Part shown: piece by piece, positions 26,074 through 35,223 of the stretch
Position numbering within the stretch: position 1 is the first letter of the stretch
Layout: the number at the start of each line of letters is the position of its first letter
NCBI RefSeq assembly: GCF_000157895.3
Contig: NC_022663.1
Coordinates: 3,596,001-3,660,000, forward strand
Source: Mycobacterium kansasii ATCC 12478
GTDB taxonomy: Bacteria; Actinomycetota; Actinomycetes; Mycobacteriales; Mycobacteriaceae
Direction of reading: 5' to 3'
DNA length: 64,000 bases
Position numbers and translations under genes: made by a program
Notes under the pieces: generated by a model
Databases searched by the model: none
Told to the model about the DNA's origin: nothing
Seen by the model: the letters and a program-made list of their open reading frames with translations, nothing else

Positions 26074-27240
26074 CTAGATACCGCCCCGGGCCACCAGTTG
26101 TCCGGCGATCACATTGCGCTGGATCTCGTTGGTGCCTTCACCGACGATCATCAGGGGCGCATCGCGGAAATAGCGTTCGACGTCGTATTCCGTTGAGTAG
26201 CCGTAGCCGCCGTGGATGCGCACCGCGTTCAACGCGATCTCCATCGCCACCTCGGAGGCGAACAGCTTGGCCATCCCTGCCTCCATGTCGCAACGCTGGC
26301 CGCTGTCGTAGCGCTCGGCGGCATAGCGGGTCAGTTGGCGTGCGGCGGTGAGTTTGGTTGCCATGTCGGCCAGATAGTTGCCGACGGCCTGATGCTTCCA
26401 AATCGGCTGACCGAAGCTCTCCCGCTGCTGGGCATAGGCGAGCGCGTCTTCCAGTGCCGCGGTTGCCACCCCCAGGGCACGGGCCGCCACTTGGATGCGG
26501 CCTGTTTCGAGGCCCTTCATCATCTGCGAAAAGCCTTCCCCCATGCGACTACCCAAGACTGCCGACACCGGCACCCGGTAGTCGTCGAAGGACAACTCGC
26601 AGGACTCGACGCCCTTGTAGCCCAGCTTGGGCAGGTCTCGCGACACCGTCAGGCCCGGTCCGGGCTGGACCAGCACGATCGAGATTCCCTTATGGCGTGG
26701 TCGGGCAGCGGGATCGGTCTTGCACAGCAACGCGATCAGCCCGGAGCGGCGCGCGTTGGTGATCCAGGTCTTGGCGCCGTTGATCCGTAAGCCGCCGGCT
26801 TCGGATACCAGCGCGGTGGTCGACATGCTCTGCAGGTCGGAGCCGCCGCCGGGTTCGGTGAGTGCCATCGTGGCCCGCAGTTCGCCGGTGGCCATCGCCG
26901 GCAGATACGCCGTCTTCTGTTCTTCGGTGCCGAACAGCGTCAGCAGCTTGGCCACCACGGTGTGCCCGCCCATCGCCCCCGCCAGGCTCATCCAGCCGCG
27001 CGCCAGCTCCTGGGTGACCTGTACATAGCACGGCATCGACACCGGCGACCCGCCGTACTCTTCGGAGACGGCCAGGCCGAAGATACCGATCCGCTTCATC
27101 TGCTCGATCCACGCCTCGGGGTAGGCGTTGGCATGCTCCACCTCGCGGACGCTCGGTTTCACGTCACGGTCGATGAAGGCCCGCACGGTGTCGACCAGCA
27201 TCGCTTCTTCATGATTCAGCTCATTGCTCACCCGTGTCAT
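26074..27240 (-). CDS. fadE3: Acyl-CoA dehydrogenase FadE3
   Basis: A 388-aa flavoprotein catalysing alpha-beta dehydrogenation of acyl-CoA. Conserved pieces are MALTEPGGGSDLQSMSTTA (flavin and substrate binding), WITNARRSGLIALLCKTD, the helix with LEDALAYAQQRESFGQPIWKHQAVGNYLADMA, and GGYGYSTEYDVERYFRDAPLMIVGEGTNEIQRNVIA with the catalytic-type Glu. The start MTRVSNELNHEEA was chosen because it leaves a 39-bp divergent gap to the next gene; the frame stays open far upstream (to 28176) but only as antisense to that gene. Divergent from the double-hotdog gene, suggesting joint control. Confidence 0.9.
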   Translation of the reverse strand: MTRVSNELNHEEAMLVDTVRAFIDRDVKPSVREVEHANAYPEAWIEQMKRIGIFGLAVSEEYGGSPVSMPCYVQVTQELARGWMSLAGAMGGHTVVAKLLTLFGTEEQKTAYLPAMATGELRATMALTEPGGGSDLQSMSTTALVSEAGGLRINGAKTWITNARRSGLIALLCKTDPAARPRHKGISIVLVQPGPGLTVSRDLPKLGYKGVESCELSFDDYRVPVSAVLGSRMGEGFSQMMKGLETGRIQVAARALGVATAALEDALAYAQQRESFGQPIWKHQAVGNYLADMATKLTAARQLTRYAAERYDSGQRCDMEAGMAKLFASEVAMEIALNAVRIHGGYGYSTEYDVERYFRDAPLMIVGEGTNEIQRNVIAGQLVARGGI

Positions 27241-27279
27241 ATTGACCCTCGCTTCGACCGGCTGCCAGCATGTGGCGTT

Positions 27280-28290
27280 GTGACATACGCGGACACCCGC
27301 CAGGGCGGGCCCTATTTCGACGACCTCTCGGTAGGCCAGACATTCGACTGGGCACCGGCGATGACGCTGTCGCCGGGGCTGGCCGCGGCCCATCAGGCGA
27401 TCGTGGGTGACCGGCTGCGGCTGGCCCTGGACGCCGCGCTGTGCGCAGCGGTGATCGGCGCGCCCGCACCGCTGGCGCACCCGGGCCTGGTCTGCGACGT
27501 GGCGATCGGGCAGTCGACCCTGGTGACTCAGCGGGTCAAAGCCAACCTGTTCTACCGAGGCCTGACGTTTCACCGATTCCCGGTGATCGGCGACACCGTC
27601 TACACCCGCACCGAAGTGGTCGGGCTGCGCGCCAACACGGCCAAACCGGGCCGTGCCCCGACCGGGCTGGCGGCGCTGCGGATGACGACCGTCGACCAGG
27701 CCGATCGGTTGGTGCTCGACTTCTACCGGTGCGCCATGCTGCCCGCCGGCCCGGATTGGCGGCCCGACCGACCCGAGGCCCCCGGCGACGACTTGTCCAC
27801 CGTCGGCGCCGACGTGACGGGACCGGCCGTCAACCCCGTCGCCCACTGGGACGCCACGGCCTTCCGAGAACGGGTGCCCGGCCCACACTTCGACGCCGGT
27901 ATTGCGGGTTCGGTTCTGCACAGCACCGCTGACCTGGTCAGCAGCGCCCCCGAGTTGGCCCGGCTCACCCTGAATATTGCGGCGACACACCATGATTCGC
28001 GGGTCGGTGGGCAGCGTCTGGTCTACGGCGGGCACACCATCGGACTGGCGTTCGCCCAAGCCTGCCGATTGCTGCCGAACCTGGTGACGGTGTTGGGCTG
28101 GGAACACTGCGACCACAGCGGGCCGGTCCGCGAGGGCGACACCCTCTACAGCGAGCTGCACGTTGAATCCGCCCACCCCACCGGGAACGGCGGCGTGCTG
28201 GGGTTGCGGTCGCTGGTCTACGCCGTCGGCGACGCCGCCGGGCCGGACCGGCAGGTGCTGGACTGGCGGTTCACCGCGCTGCAGTTCTGA
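27280..28290 (+). CDS. Double-hotdog MaoC-like protein (Rv0216 type)
   Basis: A 336-aa protein of two hotdog repeats. The first half has GGPYFDDLSVGQTFDWAPAMTL and YRGLTFHRFPVIGDTVYTRTEV; the second has VGGQRLVYGGHTIGLAFAQACRLLPN and GPVREGDTLYSELHVES, which are R-hydratase-like segments. The tuberculosis counterpart (337 aa) is known structurally as a double hotdog protein whose hydratase motif is incomplete, and true activity is uncertain. The GTG start lies 39 bases from the divergent fadE3 start. Likely acts on CoA-linked substrates with the neighbouring fatty-acid enzymes. Confidence 0.85.
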   Translation: MTYADTRQGGPYFDDLSVGQTFDWAPAMTLSPGLAAAHQAIVGDRLRLALDAALCAAVIGAPAPLAHPGLVCDVAIGQSTLVTQRVKANLFYRGLTFHRFPVIGDTVYTRTEVVGLRANTAKPGRAPTGLAALRMTTVDQADRLVLDFYRCAMLPAGPDWRPDRPEAPGDDLSTVGADVTGPAVNPVAHWDATAFRERVPGPHFDAGIAGSVLHSTADLVSSAPELARLTLNIAATHHDSRVGGQRLVYGGHTIGLAFAQACRLLPNLVTVLGWEHCDHSGPVREGDTLYSELHVESAHPTGNGGVLGLRSLVYAVGDAAGPDRQVLDWRFTALQF

Positions 28291-28319
28291 GCGGCCGCGC
28301 GAGCATTACGCTCGGCTGG

Positions 28320-29477
28320 GTGAGCTGCACCCTGGCCAGGTGGGGGAGGAGCGGGCTGGCCTGCTTGACCGGTCTGCCCGGCGGGCCGCCCGATTTCTCC
28401 CGCGCCAACGCGTTGCGCCGCGCCGAGACGATCGTCGCCGATGCGGCCACGCTGCTGACCGGACGGGCCGGGTTGCTGGGACTGACGCGCCGGGGCCGGG
28501 TGTCGGCCGGCGGAGCCACCCGGTTGCTCGCGGCCGCCGACGGCTGGCTTGCGATCACGTTGTCGCGCCCCGACGACGTCGCCGCCGTTCCCGCGCTGCT
28601 GCAGGCAGATCGGCTGCCCGAAGACCCCTGGCCTGCCATCCGGCGGTGGGCCGCGACGTCGTGCGTGTCCACGATCATCGAGCGGACCCGGCTCCTCGAC
28701 ATCCCCGCCGCGGCATTGGGTGAGGCAACGGCTGCACCGCCGCGGATTCGTCGCCTCGGGCCGCGCGGAGCGGTGCGCGGACCGGCCGGCCTGCTCGTCG
28801 CCGACCTGTCGTCGATGTGGGCCGGTCCGCTCTGCGGGCACCTCTTGGCCCGCGCGGGGGCGACCGTTGTGAAAATCGAAAGCCCGCGCCGCCCCGACGG
28901 CACCCGAGCCGGCAACCCCTCCTTCTTCGACTGGATCAACGGTGAAAAGCTCTCGTACTGCGTCGATTTCGAAGAACGGGCCGACGAGCTGCGGCAGCTG
29001 TTGACCGTCGCGGACATCGTGATCGAGGGTTCGCGGCCTGCTGCGTTGGCGCGACGTCGGCTCGGGCCCGACCACATCGCTCCGCGGCCTGGGCGAATCT
29101 GGTTGCGCGTCACCGGCTATGGCGAACAGTCCGGACGGCCGGCGTTCGGTGACGATGCCGCGGTGGCCGGTGGACTCGTCGGATCGGCTGCCGACGGGCC
29201 GGTGTTCTGCGGCGACGCCATCGCCGACCCGCTGGCCGGCATCGAGGCAAGCCAAGCGATCAGCGGATCGCTGGGGCGCGGTGGCGGCGAACTCATCGAC
29301 GTATCCCTGGCAGCAGTTGCCGCCAGCTACGCCGCACTACCACTGACGGCATCGGCATCGACATACCCGGCGCCGCCACCGTCGCCGCCGCCGCCGTCCG
29401 GTGCCGCCGCCGAACTCGGCGCAGACAATGACGCCGTGCGCCGCCTCGTCGGTCAAAGACGCGCGTTGCCATGCTGA
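28320..29477 (+). CDS. CoA-transferase family III-like protein with apparently permuted domains
   Basis: A 385-aa CaiB/BaiF-like protein. The sequence typical of the family N-terminus (LLVADLSSMWAGPLCGHLLARAGATVVKIESPRRPDGTR) only begins near residue 157, continues with IVIEGSRPAALARRRLG and VTGYGEQSGRP, and then the catalytic-type Asp in GDAIADPLAGIEAS and GELIDVSL. The first 150 residues (ADGWLAITLSRPDDVAAVPALL and TIIERTRLLDIPAAAL) resemble the segment that normally follows. The order therefore looks circularly permuted. The GTG start lies 29 bases after the previous gene, and its stop overlaps the amidohydrolase start. Such enzymes move CoA between carboxylic acids. Absent here in remembered H37Rv. 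Confidence 0.75.
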   Translation: MSCTLARWGRSGLACLTGLPGGPPDFSRANALRRAETIVADAATLLTGRAGLLGLTRRGRVSAGGATRLLAAADGWLAITLSRPDDVAAVPALLQADRLPEDPWPAIRRWAATSCVSTIIERTRLLDIPAAALGEATAAPPRIRRLGPRGAVRGPAGLLVADLSSMWAGPLCGHLLARAGATVVKIESPRRPDGTRAGNPSFFDWINGEKLSYCVDFEERADELRQLLTVADIVIEGSRPAALARRRLGPDHIAPRPGRIWLRVTGYGEQSGRPAFGDDAAVAGGLVGSAADGPVFCGDAIADPLAGIEASQAISGSLGRGGGELIDVSLAAVAASYAALPLTASASTYPAPPPSPPPPSGAAAELGADNDAVRRLVGQRRALPC

Positions 29478-30793
29478 TTCGGCGGGCCACCTTGCTCGAC
29501 GGGACGAGAGCCGACATCCGGGTGGGCGCCTTGATCGACGAGGTCGCCGACGGTCTGGTCGCAGCGCCGGGTGAACGGGTTCTCGACGCCGCCGGCGGGA
29601 CAGTGCTGCCCGGCCTGCATGACCACCATATGCACCTGCGCTCGGCGGCCGCGGCTCTAGAATCGCTATTCGTCGGACCACCCGCCGTTCTCACCAAAGA
29701 GCTTCTAGCGCAGTCGCTTTCGAAGGCCAGGCCGAGCTCTGACGGGTGGATCCGCGCGATCGGCTATCACGAATCCGTCGCCGGGCGGTTGGACCGAGAC
29801 GTACTCGATGCGCTGGTGCCCGATATTCCGCTGCGCATCCAGCATCGCAGTGGCGCCCTGTGGATCCTCAACTCCGCGGCACTGGGCAGCGTCGGCCTGG
29901 CCGGCCACCCCGATGGTCGGCTGCCCAGCGCCGATTCCGGTTGGTCGGACGGGTTGCCACGGCGCGAAGCCGACCTTGTGCGATTGAGCGACCGGCTCAC
30001 CTCGATGGGCGTGACCGGAGTCACCGACGCCACCCCGGATCTCGGTGCCGGCGACATGGAGTCATTGCTGACGGCGCATCGCCGCGGCGAATTCCGGCCC
30101 CGAGTTCGGTTTTTGGCGCCGGGCAAGAAGATCCTGCATGACGAGCGGCTGGATCTGGACGCCCTCACGGCCTGGATCGCCGGCTGCCACCACGCCGGCC
30201 GCCCGGTGGCCGTGCACTGCGTGACCACGGCTCAGCTGGTGGTGACCATCGCGGCGTTGCGCGCCGCCGGCGGCCATCCGCTCGATCGGATCGAGCACGC
30301 CGCCGTGGTGCCCGACGACAACGTGGCCGACCTGTGCGATCTCGGGGTGACTGTGGTGACTCAACCGAATTTCGTTGCCGAGCGCGGTGATCAGTACCTC
30401 GCCGAGGTCGCGGCCGTCGAACATCATCTGCTCTGGCGAGTCGCGTCGTTGATGGACGCACAAGTGCCGGTGGCATTGTCGACCGATATGCCGTTCGGTC
30501 ACGGCGACCCGTGGGCGGCCATGCGCGCCGCGGTGCATCGCGCCACATCCGGCGGGGCGGTGCTCAATCCCGGTGAATGTGTCACGGCGCGAACGGCTTT
30601 GACGATGTTTCTGGGTCACTCGGATGAGCCCGGGCGGGCGCGCACGGTTGCGGCGGGGCAACCTGGGGACCTGTGCGTGCTGTCGCAGCCGCCCGCGACG
30701 GTGTTGGCTCAGCTGGACGCCGGCCTGGTGGCCGCAACCATCGTCGGCGGCGAGATCGCCTATACCAGCGGCCCGGATTGCCCGCGAGCGTAA
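29471..30793 (+). CDS. Amidohydrolase family protein (Amidohydro_3-like)
   Basis: A 440-aa metal-dependent hydrolase. The first metal-binding motif is PGLHDHHMHLRS (His53-Met-His55), later ligands include His in VAVHCVTTAQ and in IEHAAVVPDD, and the Asp in ALSTDMPFGHGDPW. The N-terminal and C-terminal strands (LIRRATLLDG and VAATIVGGEIAYT) form the usual small beta-sandwich. This is the YtcJ/exoenzyme-regulator-like branch of amidohydrolases; substrate unknown. The ATG overlaps the end of the CoA-transferase gene by 7 bases, so the pair is coupled. The 3' end runs into a long palindrome that probably stops transcription. Confidence 0.85.
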   Translation: MLIRRATLLDGTRADIRVGALIDEVADGLVAAPGERVLDAAGGTVLPGLHDHHMHLRSAAAALESLFVGPPAVLTKELLAQSLSKARPSSDGWIRAIGYHESVAGRLDRDVLDALVPDIPLRIQHRSGALWILNSAALGSVGLAGHPDGRLPSADSGWSDGLPRREADLVRLSDRLTSMGVTGVTDATPDLGAGDMESLLTAHRRGEFRPRVRFLAPGKKILHDERLDLDALTAWIAGCHHAGRPVAVHCVTTAQLVVTIAALRAAGGHPLDRIEHAAVVPDDNVADLCDLGVTVVTQPNFVAERGDQYLAEVAAVEHHLLWRVASLMDAQVPVALSTDMPFGHGDPWAAMRAAVHRATSGGAVLNPGECVTARTALTMFLGHSDEPGRARTVAAGQPGDLCVLSQPPATVLAQLDAGLVAATIVGGEIAYTSGPDCPRA

Positions 30794-30840
30794 CGCCACG
30801 GCGAAAATCCGGCCGGAATTTCGCCGTGGCGCTACGCTCG
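30785..30840. terminator. 56-bp imperfect palindrome between convergent genes
   Basis: Left arm 30785-30806 and right arm 30819-30840 pair at 21 of 22 positions (core GCCACGGCGAAA / TTTCGCCGTGGC), and the inner bases TCCGGCCGGA extend the stem almost fully. It overlaps the last codons and stop of the amidohydrolase gene and ends 8 bases before the stop of lipW. Such a hairpin would act in both directions; no U-tract is present, as usual in mycobacteria. Its form suggests a dispersed palindromic element. Confidence 0.75.
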
Positions 30841-30847
30841 GCGAGGA

Positions 30848-31747
30848 TCAACCCGCCGGCGTCACCGCCGCCCGCAGCACATCGCACTGCGTCGCGAAGA
30901 ATCGCTGTGACACTTGGGCCTTCGGTGCTACCAGGTCGAAGCCGTGGAACGCGCCCGGCACCAGTTCGACCCGGCAGGGCACCCCGGCGGCTTGCAGCCG
31001 TCGGGCATAGTCGAGATCCTCGTCGTGAAACAGGTCATGGGTGCCGACGCCGATCCACGCCGGCGCCAGGCCGTGCAGGTCCGCACGTCTGCCCGGGACG
31101 GCCACTCGGGGGTCCGCATCGCCGAGATACGCCGCCCAGCCAAACCGATTAGCGTGGCTATCCCACAACCGATAGCGCGGGTTGGCGGCGGCCGCGGAAC
31201 TGCGGTCATCGAGCATCGGGTAGGTCAGCAGCTGAAATGCCGGCACGATTTCGGCGCGGTCGCGTGCCAGCAGGGCCAGCGCCGCGGCAAGACCGCCGCC
31301 CGCGCTGGCGCCGCCGATGGCGATCCGGCCCGGGTCCACCGCGGGCAGCGCGGCCAGCCAACGCAGCGCCGAGTAGCAGTCTTCCAGCGGCGCGGGGTAG
31401 GGGTGCTCGGGTGCCAGCCGGTATTCCACCGAGGCGACGGTGATGCCCAGCGTCCGGGCGAACTGGCGGCATAGCCGGTCATCCTGGGCGGCCTTGCCCA
31501 GCACATATCCGCCACCGTGAATCCACAGCAGGGCCGGTGTCGGCTCGGTAACGCCGGTGCCCCGGTAGAGCCGTACGCCGGCACCCGAGCCCAGCGTGAT
31601 CACCTCGACATCGCCGGGCGTCCCGCGGCTGGTCAGGGCGATCAGCGCCCGGATGACCGGCAATGTCCGGGGACCGACCAGTCGTCGTGGTGCGAAGCGG
31701 GCGGTTCGGCGCAGATCCGGATGGACGACGTCAACGTTGGCGCGCAT
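30848..31747 (-). CDS. lipW: Alpha/beta hydrolase LipW (hormone-sensitive-lipase family)
   Basis: A 299-aa esterase/lipase of the HSL (Lip) family. The oxyanion-hole motif HGGG is at residues 77-80 in LLWIHGGGYVLG, the nucleophile Ser148 is in IGGASAGGGLAAALA, and the acid and His are in GTHDLFHDEDLDYARRL and GAFHGFDLVAPKA. It hydrolyses carboxyl esters, probably short- to medium-chain acyl groups. No signal peptide. Convergent with the amidohydrolase gene across the 56-bp palindrome. Start ATG is the first in frame; upstream bases up to 31960 are a shared divergent region. Confidence 0.9.
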   Translation of the reverse strand: MRANVDVVHPDLRRTARFAPRRLVGPRTLPVIRALIALTSRGTPGDVEVITLGSGAGVRLYRGTGVTEPTPALLWIHGGGYVLGKAAQDDRLCRQFARTLGITVASVEYRLAPEHPYPAPLEDCYSALRWLAALPAVDPGRIAIGGASAGGGLAAALALLARDRAEIVPAFQLLTYPMLDDRSSAAAANPRYRLWDSHANRFGWAAYLGDADPRVAVPGRRADLHGLAPAWIGVGTHDLFHDEDLDYARRLQAAGVPCRVELVPGAFHGFDLVAPKAQVSQRFFATQCDVLRAAVTPAG

Positions 31748-31959
31748 CCACCCAGTATGTGGCCGGACGCGGGCGCACGATGTGGCGGCGGAGTTGTGCC
31801 ACCGCCGCCGGCATCGGGCACAAGGGACCCGCCGCGGGGTCTGGCCCGAGCTGCCGAGTTACTGTGCCGCGGAGGGTGTCCGGTGGCCGAGTTCGATGCG
31901 CGCGCCGTTGGTATCCGTGCACGCCGGCTTCGCCTAGAGTCAGCGCGGGAGGTCGGGCC

Positions 31960-33378
31960 GTGGATTCGAAGGGCATCGGTGGGCGTAAACAGCGCCGCGA
32001 CACTGGCGGCGCAGCCGGGTCTGGCGCGGATCGGCGGGCGGCTGATCGCCAGCCCGGTGGCCCGGTAGGCGTTCCGGAGCGACAACAAGACTCAGCCCAC
32101 GGCTTTCCCGCCAGCCTGTGGCGCACCGTGGAGCGTCATCCACCGCCGGGTGCGGACCGGCTGAACCGCTTTCGGAGCCCGTTGCGCGGCCCGTGGCTGA
32201 CATCGGTGTTCGGACTGGTGCTGTTGGTGACGTTGCCGATCGTGGTGATCACCGGGTTGCTGTCCTATATCGCCTATGCACCGCAGTTGGGTCAAGCGAT
32301 CCCCGACGACGTCGGGTGGCTGCGGCTGCCCGTATTCGCCTGGCCCACCCATCCGTCGTGGCTGTACCGGCTGACCCAGGGTGTCCATGTGGGGCTGGGC
32401 CTGCTGATCATCCCGGTGGTATTGGCCAAGCTGTGGTCGGTGATCCCGAAACTGTTCGTCTGGCCGCCCGCGCGGTCGATCGCCCAGCTGCTGGAGCGGG
32501 TGTCGTTGTTGATGCTGGTCGGTGGGGGGCTGTTCGAGATCGTCACCGGGGTGCTCAACATCCAGTACGACTACATCTTCGGGTTCAGCTTCTACACCGG
32601 GCACTATTTCGGGGCGTGGGTTTTCATCGCCGGCTTCCTGATGCATATCGCGCTCAAGGTTCCGCGCATGATCACCGGGCTGCGCTCGCTGTCGATGCGA
32701 GAAGTGCTGCGCACCAACGTGACCGACACCCGGCCCGAACCGCCGGATCCCGACGGGCTGGTGGCCGCCGACCCGGCGGCGCCGACGGTGAGCAGGCGTG
32801 GCGCCCTGGCCCTGGTGGGCTCCGGTGTGCTGCTGATCGCGGTGCTGACCGTCGGGCAGACCCTCGGCGGGCCGGCGCGCAGCGCGGCACTGCTCTTGCC
32901 TCGCGGACGAGGCCGAGATTTCCCGGTCAACAAGACCGCCGCAGCCGCCGCGATCGCACCCGACAGCGTCGGCGAGAAGTGGCGGCTGACGCTGCGCGGC
33001 GGTCCGGCGGAGGTGGTACTGGATCGCGCCGCCCTGGCCGCACTGCCGCAGCGCACCGCCAGGCTGCCGATCGCCTGCGTGGAAGGCTGGTCGACCGTGC
33101 AGACCTGGACCGGGGTCCGGCTGGCCGACCTGGCTCGAATCGCCGGGGTCCCGGCACCACGCTCGGCGCGAGTGGTATCGCTGCAGCGCGGCGGCGCATT
33201 CGGCACCGCGCGGCTGCAGGCCAACCAGATCAACGATCCCGATGCGCTACTTGCACTGCGCGTCAACGGCGACGACCTACCCCTTGATCATGGCTATCCG
33301 GCCCGCATCATCGTTCCCGCGCTGCCGGGTGTGCACAACACCAAATGGGTCGCGGGCATCGAATTCGAGCCGAGCTGA
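31960..33378 (+). CDS. Membrane protein with molybdopterin-oxidoreductase domain (Rv0218 type)
   Basis: A 472-aa protein. After a charged N-terminus come about four hydrophobic helices (GPWLTSVFGLVLLVTLPIVVITGLL onward) resembling a cytochrome-b561-like membrane unit with several His residues, then a fifth helix near RRGALALVGSGVLLIAVLTVG. The extracytoplasmic C-terminal domain (from about residue 320) resembles the sulfite-oxidase/molybdopterin fold: LPIACVEGWSTVQTWTGVRLADLARIAG carries the conserved Cys, and ALPGVHNTKWVAGIEF closes the domain. The GTG start is preceded by GCGGGAGG. Predicted to transfer electrons between membrane and an outer substrate; the substrate is unknown. Followed after one base by the next membrane gene. 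Confidence 0.75.
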   Translation: MDSKGIGGRKQRRDTGGAAGSGADRRAADRQPGGPVGVPERQQDSAHGFPASLWRTVERHPPPGADRLNRFRSPLRGPWLTSVFGLVLLVTLPIVVITGLLSYIAYAPQLGQAIPDDVGWLRLPVFAWPTHPSWLYRLTQGVHVGLGLLIIPVVLAKLWSVIPKLFVWPPARSIAQLLERVSLLMLVGGGLFEIVTGVLNIQYDYIFGFSFYTGHYFGAWVFIAGFLMHIALKVPRMITGLRSLSMREVLRTNVTDTRPEPPDPDGLVAADPAAPTVSRRGALALVGSGVLLIAVLTVGQTLGGPARSAALLLPRGRGRDFPVNKTAAAAAIAPDSVGEKWRLTLRGGPAEVVLDRAALAALPQRTARLPIACVEGWSTVQTWTGVRLADLARIAGVPAPRSARVVSLQRGGAFGTARLQANQINDPDALLALRVNGDDLPLDHGYPARIIVPALPGVHNTKWVAGIEFEPS

Positions 33379-33379
33379 A

Positions 33380-33919
33380 ATGCTAAGAGCGACAAAGCGG
33401 TTCGGCCACTACTACGGCGCGCATCCACTACACCTGCTCACCATGCTGTCCGGCTTCGCGCTGCTCGGCTACCTCCTGGCCACCTTCAAGCCCGCCACAC
33501 TGTGGAACCCCGGCACCTGGTGGCAGTCGATCGCGGTCTGGTTCGCCGCCGCCGTGATCGGACACGACCTGCTGCTCTTTCCGCTATACGCGCTGGCCGA
33601 CCACGTCCTGGCGGCGCCTGGGCGTCGGTCGGGCCGCTCTCAGCCAGAACTCCCAGAGATCAGCGCGCGCAACCACATTCGCATCCCGGCGCTGGGATCC
33701 GGGCTGACCCTGCTGATCTTCCTGCCCGGCATCATCGAACAGGGTGCACCGACCTACCTGGCGGCGACCGGACAGACCCAGCAGCCGTTTCTGGGCAGAT
33801 GGCTGCTGCTGACCGCGGCGATGTTCGCCGTCAGCGCCATCGTTTACGCTGCCCGGCGCGCCGTTGGGCGGCGATGGGGCGCCGGCAGCCCACAGCGCAG
33901 CAGCGAACCACCCCAATGA
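33380..33919 (+). CDS. Small polytopic membrane protein (Rv0219 type)
   Basis: A 179-aa membrane protein with about four helices (LLTMLSGFALLGYLLATF, WWQSIAVWFAAAVIGHDLLLFPLYAL, IPALGSGLTLLIFLPGII and WLLLTAAMFAVSAIVYAAR). Several His residues and the HYYGAHPLHLLTM N-terminus are notable. The ATG sits one base after the stop of the Rv0218-type gene, so the two are surely co-transcribed, and this protein may be a membrane partner of that oxidoreductase. No family name recognised beyond the mycobacterial conserved membrane protein. Confidence 0.8.
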   Translation: MLRATKRFGHYYGAHPLHLLTMLSGFALLGYLLATFKPATLWNPGTWWQSIAVWFAAAVIGHDLLLFPLYALADHVLAAPGRRSGRSQPELPEISARNHIRIPALGSGLTLLIFLPGIIEQGAPTYLAATGQTQQPFLGRWLLLTAAMFAVSAIVYAARRAVGRRWGAGSPQRSSEPPQ

Positions 33920-33959
33920 GATCGTGGTTAGCGCGAACCCGGCGGGGTACGCTCCCCCC

Positions 33960-35171
33960 ATGACGGCGAGCGGCCCGATAATCCCGACAATGATGTCCCA
34001 GGTCAAATGGTTGCTGCGGGCCCGTCCGGGCGACTATCTGCTGGCATTGAGCGTCGCCGGGGCTTCGCTCCCGGTGGTCGGCAAGCACCTCGAGCCGCTG
34101 GGCAGTGTCACCGCGATGAGCGTCTGGGGTGCCCGGCATGCACCGGAATTCGTGTCCACCAGGGCCAAGGACTGGCTCACCCCGGGAACCAGCGGCCTCC
34201 GCCGTCGCGACCGCGCCAGTACGAACGAGGTTTCGGTCGCGGCGCTGCGGGGCATCGTGGCGACCGCCGAGCTGGACCTCGAATGGCCGGTGCCGCAGCG
34301 CACCCCACCGGTCTGCGAAGCCCTGCGGCACCGCCGCTACCTGCACCGCCGTGGCGTCCATTACGGCGACAGCCCGGCGCAGTTGCTCGACGTGTGGCGC
34401 CGCAAGGAGCTGCCCACCCATCCCGCGCCCGTGTTGCTGTTCGTCCCGGGCGGCGCCTGGATACACGGCAGCCGCACCATGCAGGGGTATGCACTGCTGT
34501 CGCGCATGGCGGAGCAGGGCTGGGTGTGCCTGTCGATCGACTACCGCGTCGCGCCGCACCACCGCTGGCCGCGCCACATCCAAGACGTCAAGGCCGCCAT
34601 CGCCTGGGCGCGGGCCAACGTCGACAAATTCGGCGGCGACCGTGACTTCATCGCGATAGCGGGCTGCTCGGCCGGCGGCCACCTGTCCGCATTGGCCGGG
34701 CTCACCGCCAACGACCCCGGCTACCAGGGCGAGTTACCGGAGGGCTCCGACACCTCGGTCGACGCCGCGGTCGGTATCTACGGTCGTTACGACTGGCAGG
34801 ACCGCTCCACCCCGGAGCGGGTGCGGTTCGTCGACTTCTTGGAGCGGGTCGTGGTCAATCGCAGGATCGCCCGCCACCCGCACGTATACCGGGATGCATC
34901 GCCGATAGCCCGGGTGCACAACAATGCGCCGCCGTTCCTGGTCATTCACGGCAGCCGCGACGGGGTCATCCCGGTGGCGCAGGCGCGCAGCTTCGTCGAG
35001 CGGCTACGTGCGGCGTCGCGGTCGCTGGTGGCCTATGTGGAATTGCCCGGGGCCGGCCACGGCTTCGATTTGCTCGACGGCGCTCGCACCGGCCCGACCA
35101 CCCACGCGATCTCGCTATTCCTCAACCACGTTCACCGCACCCGGAATCAGTTCGCAAAAGAGGTCATCTAG
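33960..35171 (+). CDS. lipC: Esterase LipC
   Basis: A 403-aa esterase identical in length to remembered tuberculosis LipC, a cell-surface esterase. The oxyanion motif is LLFVPGGAWIHGSRTMQGYA (GGAW form), the nucleophile Ser is in IAIAGCSAGGHLSALAGL, and acid/His positions are in IHGSRDGVIPVAQARSF and ELPGAGHGFDLLDG. The N-terminal 60 residues are amphipathic/hydrophobic. The start MTASGPIIPTMM was chosen on length match. It follows the membrane gene by 40 bases and precedes the WS/DGAT gene by 52. Confidence 0.92.
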   Translation: MTASGPIIPTMMSQVKWLLRARPGDYLLALSVAGASLPVVGKHLEPLGSVTAMSVWGARHAPEFVSTRAKDWLTPGTSGLRRRDRASTNEVSVAALRGIVATAELDLEWPVPQRTPPVCEALRHRRYLHRRGVHYGDSPAQLLDVWRRKELPTHPAPVLLFVPGGAWIHGSRTMQGYALLSRMAEQGWVCLSIDYRVAPHHRWPRHIQDVKAAIAWARANVDKFGGDRDFIAIAGCSAGGHLSALAGLTANDPGYQGELPEGSDTSVDAAVGIYGRYDWQDRSTPERVRFVDFLERVVVNRRIARHPHVYRDASPIARVHNNAPPFLVIHGSRDGVIPVAQARSFVERLRAASRSLVAYVELPGAGHGFDLLDGARTGPTTHAISLFLNHVHRTRNQFAKEVI

Positions 35172-35223
35172 GCACCGGCCGAATGCGCCGGTTGTAGAGT
35201 CGCGCTATGACCAGGGGGCTGCG

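Noticed and set aside
27241..28176. N-terminal extension of FadE3 to 700 residues
   Set aside because: Antisense to the double-hotdog gene; 388 aa is a normal FadE length.
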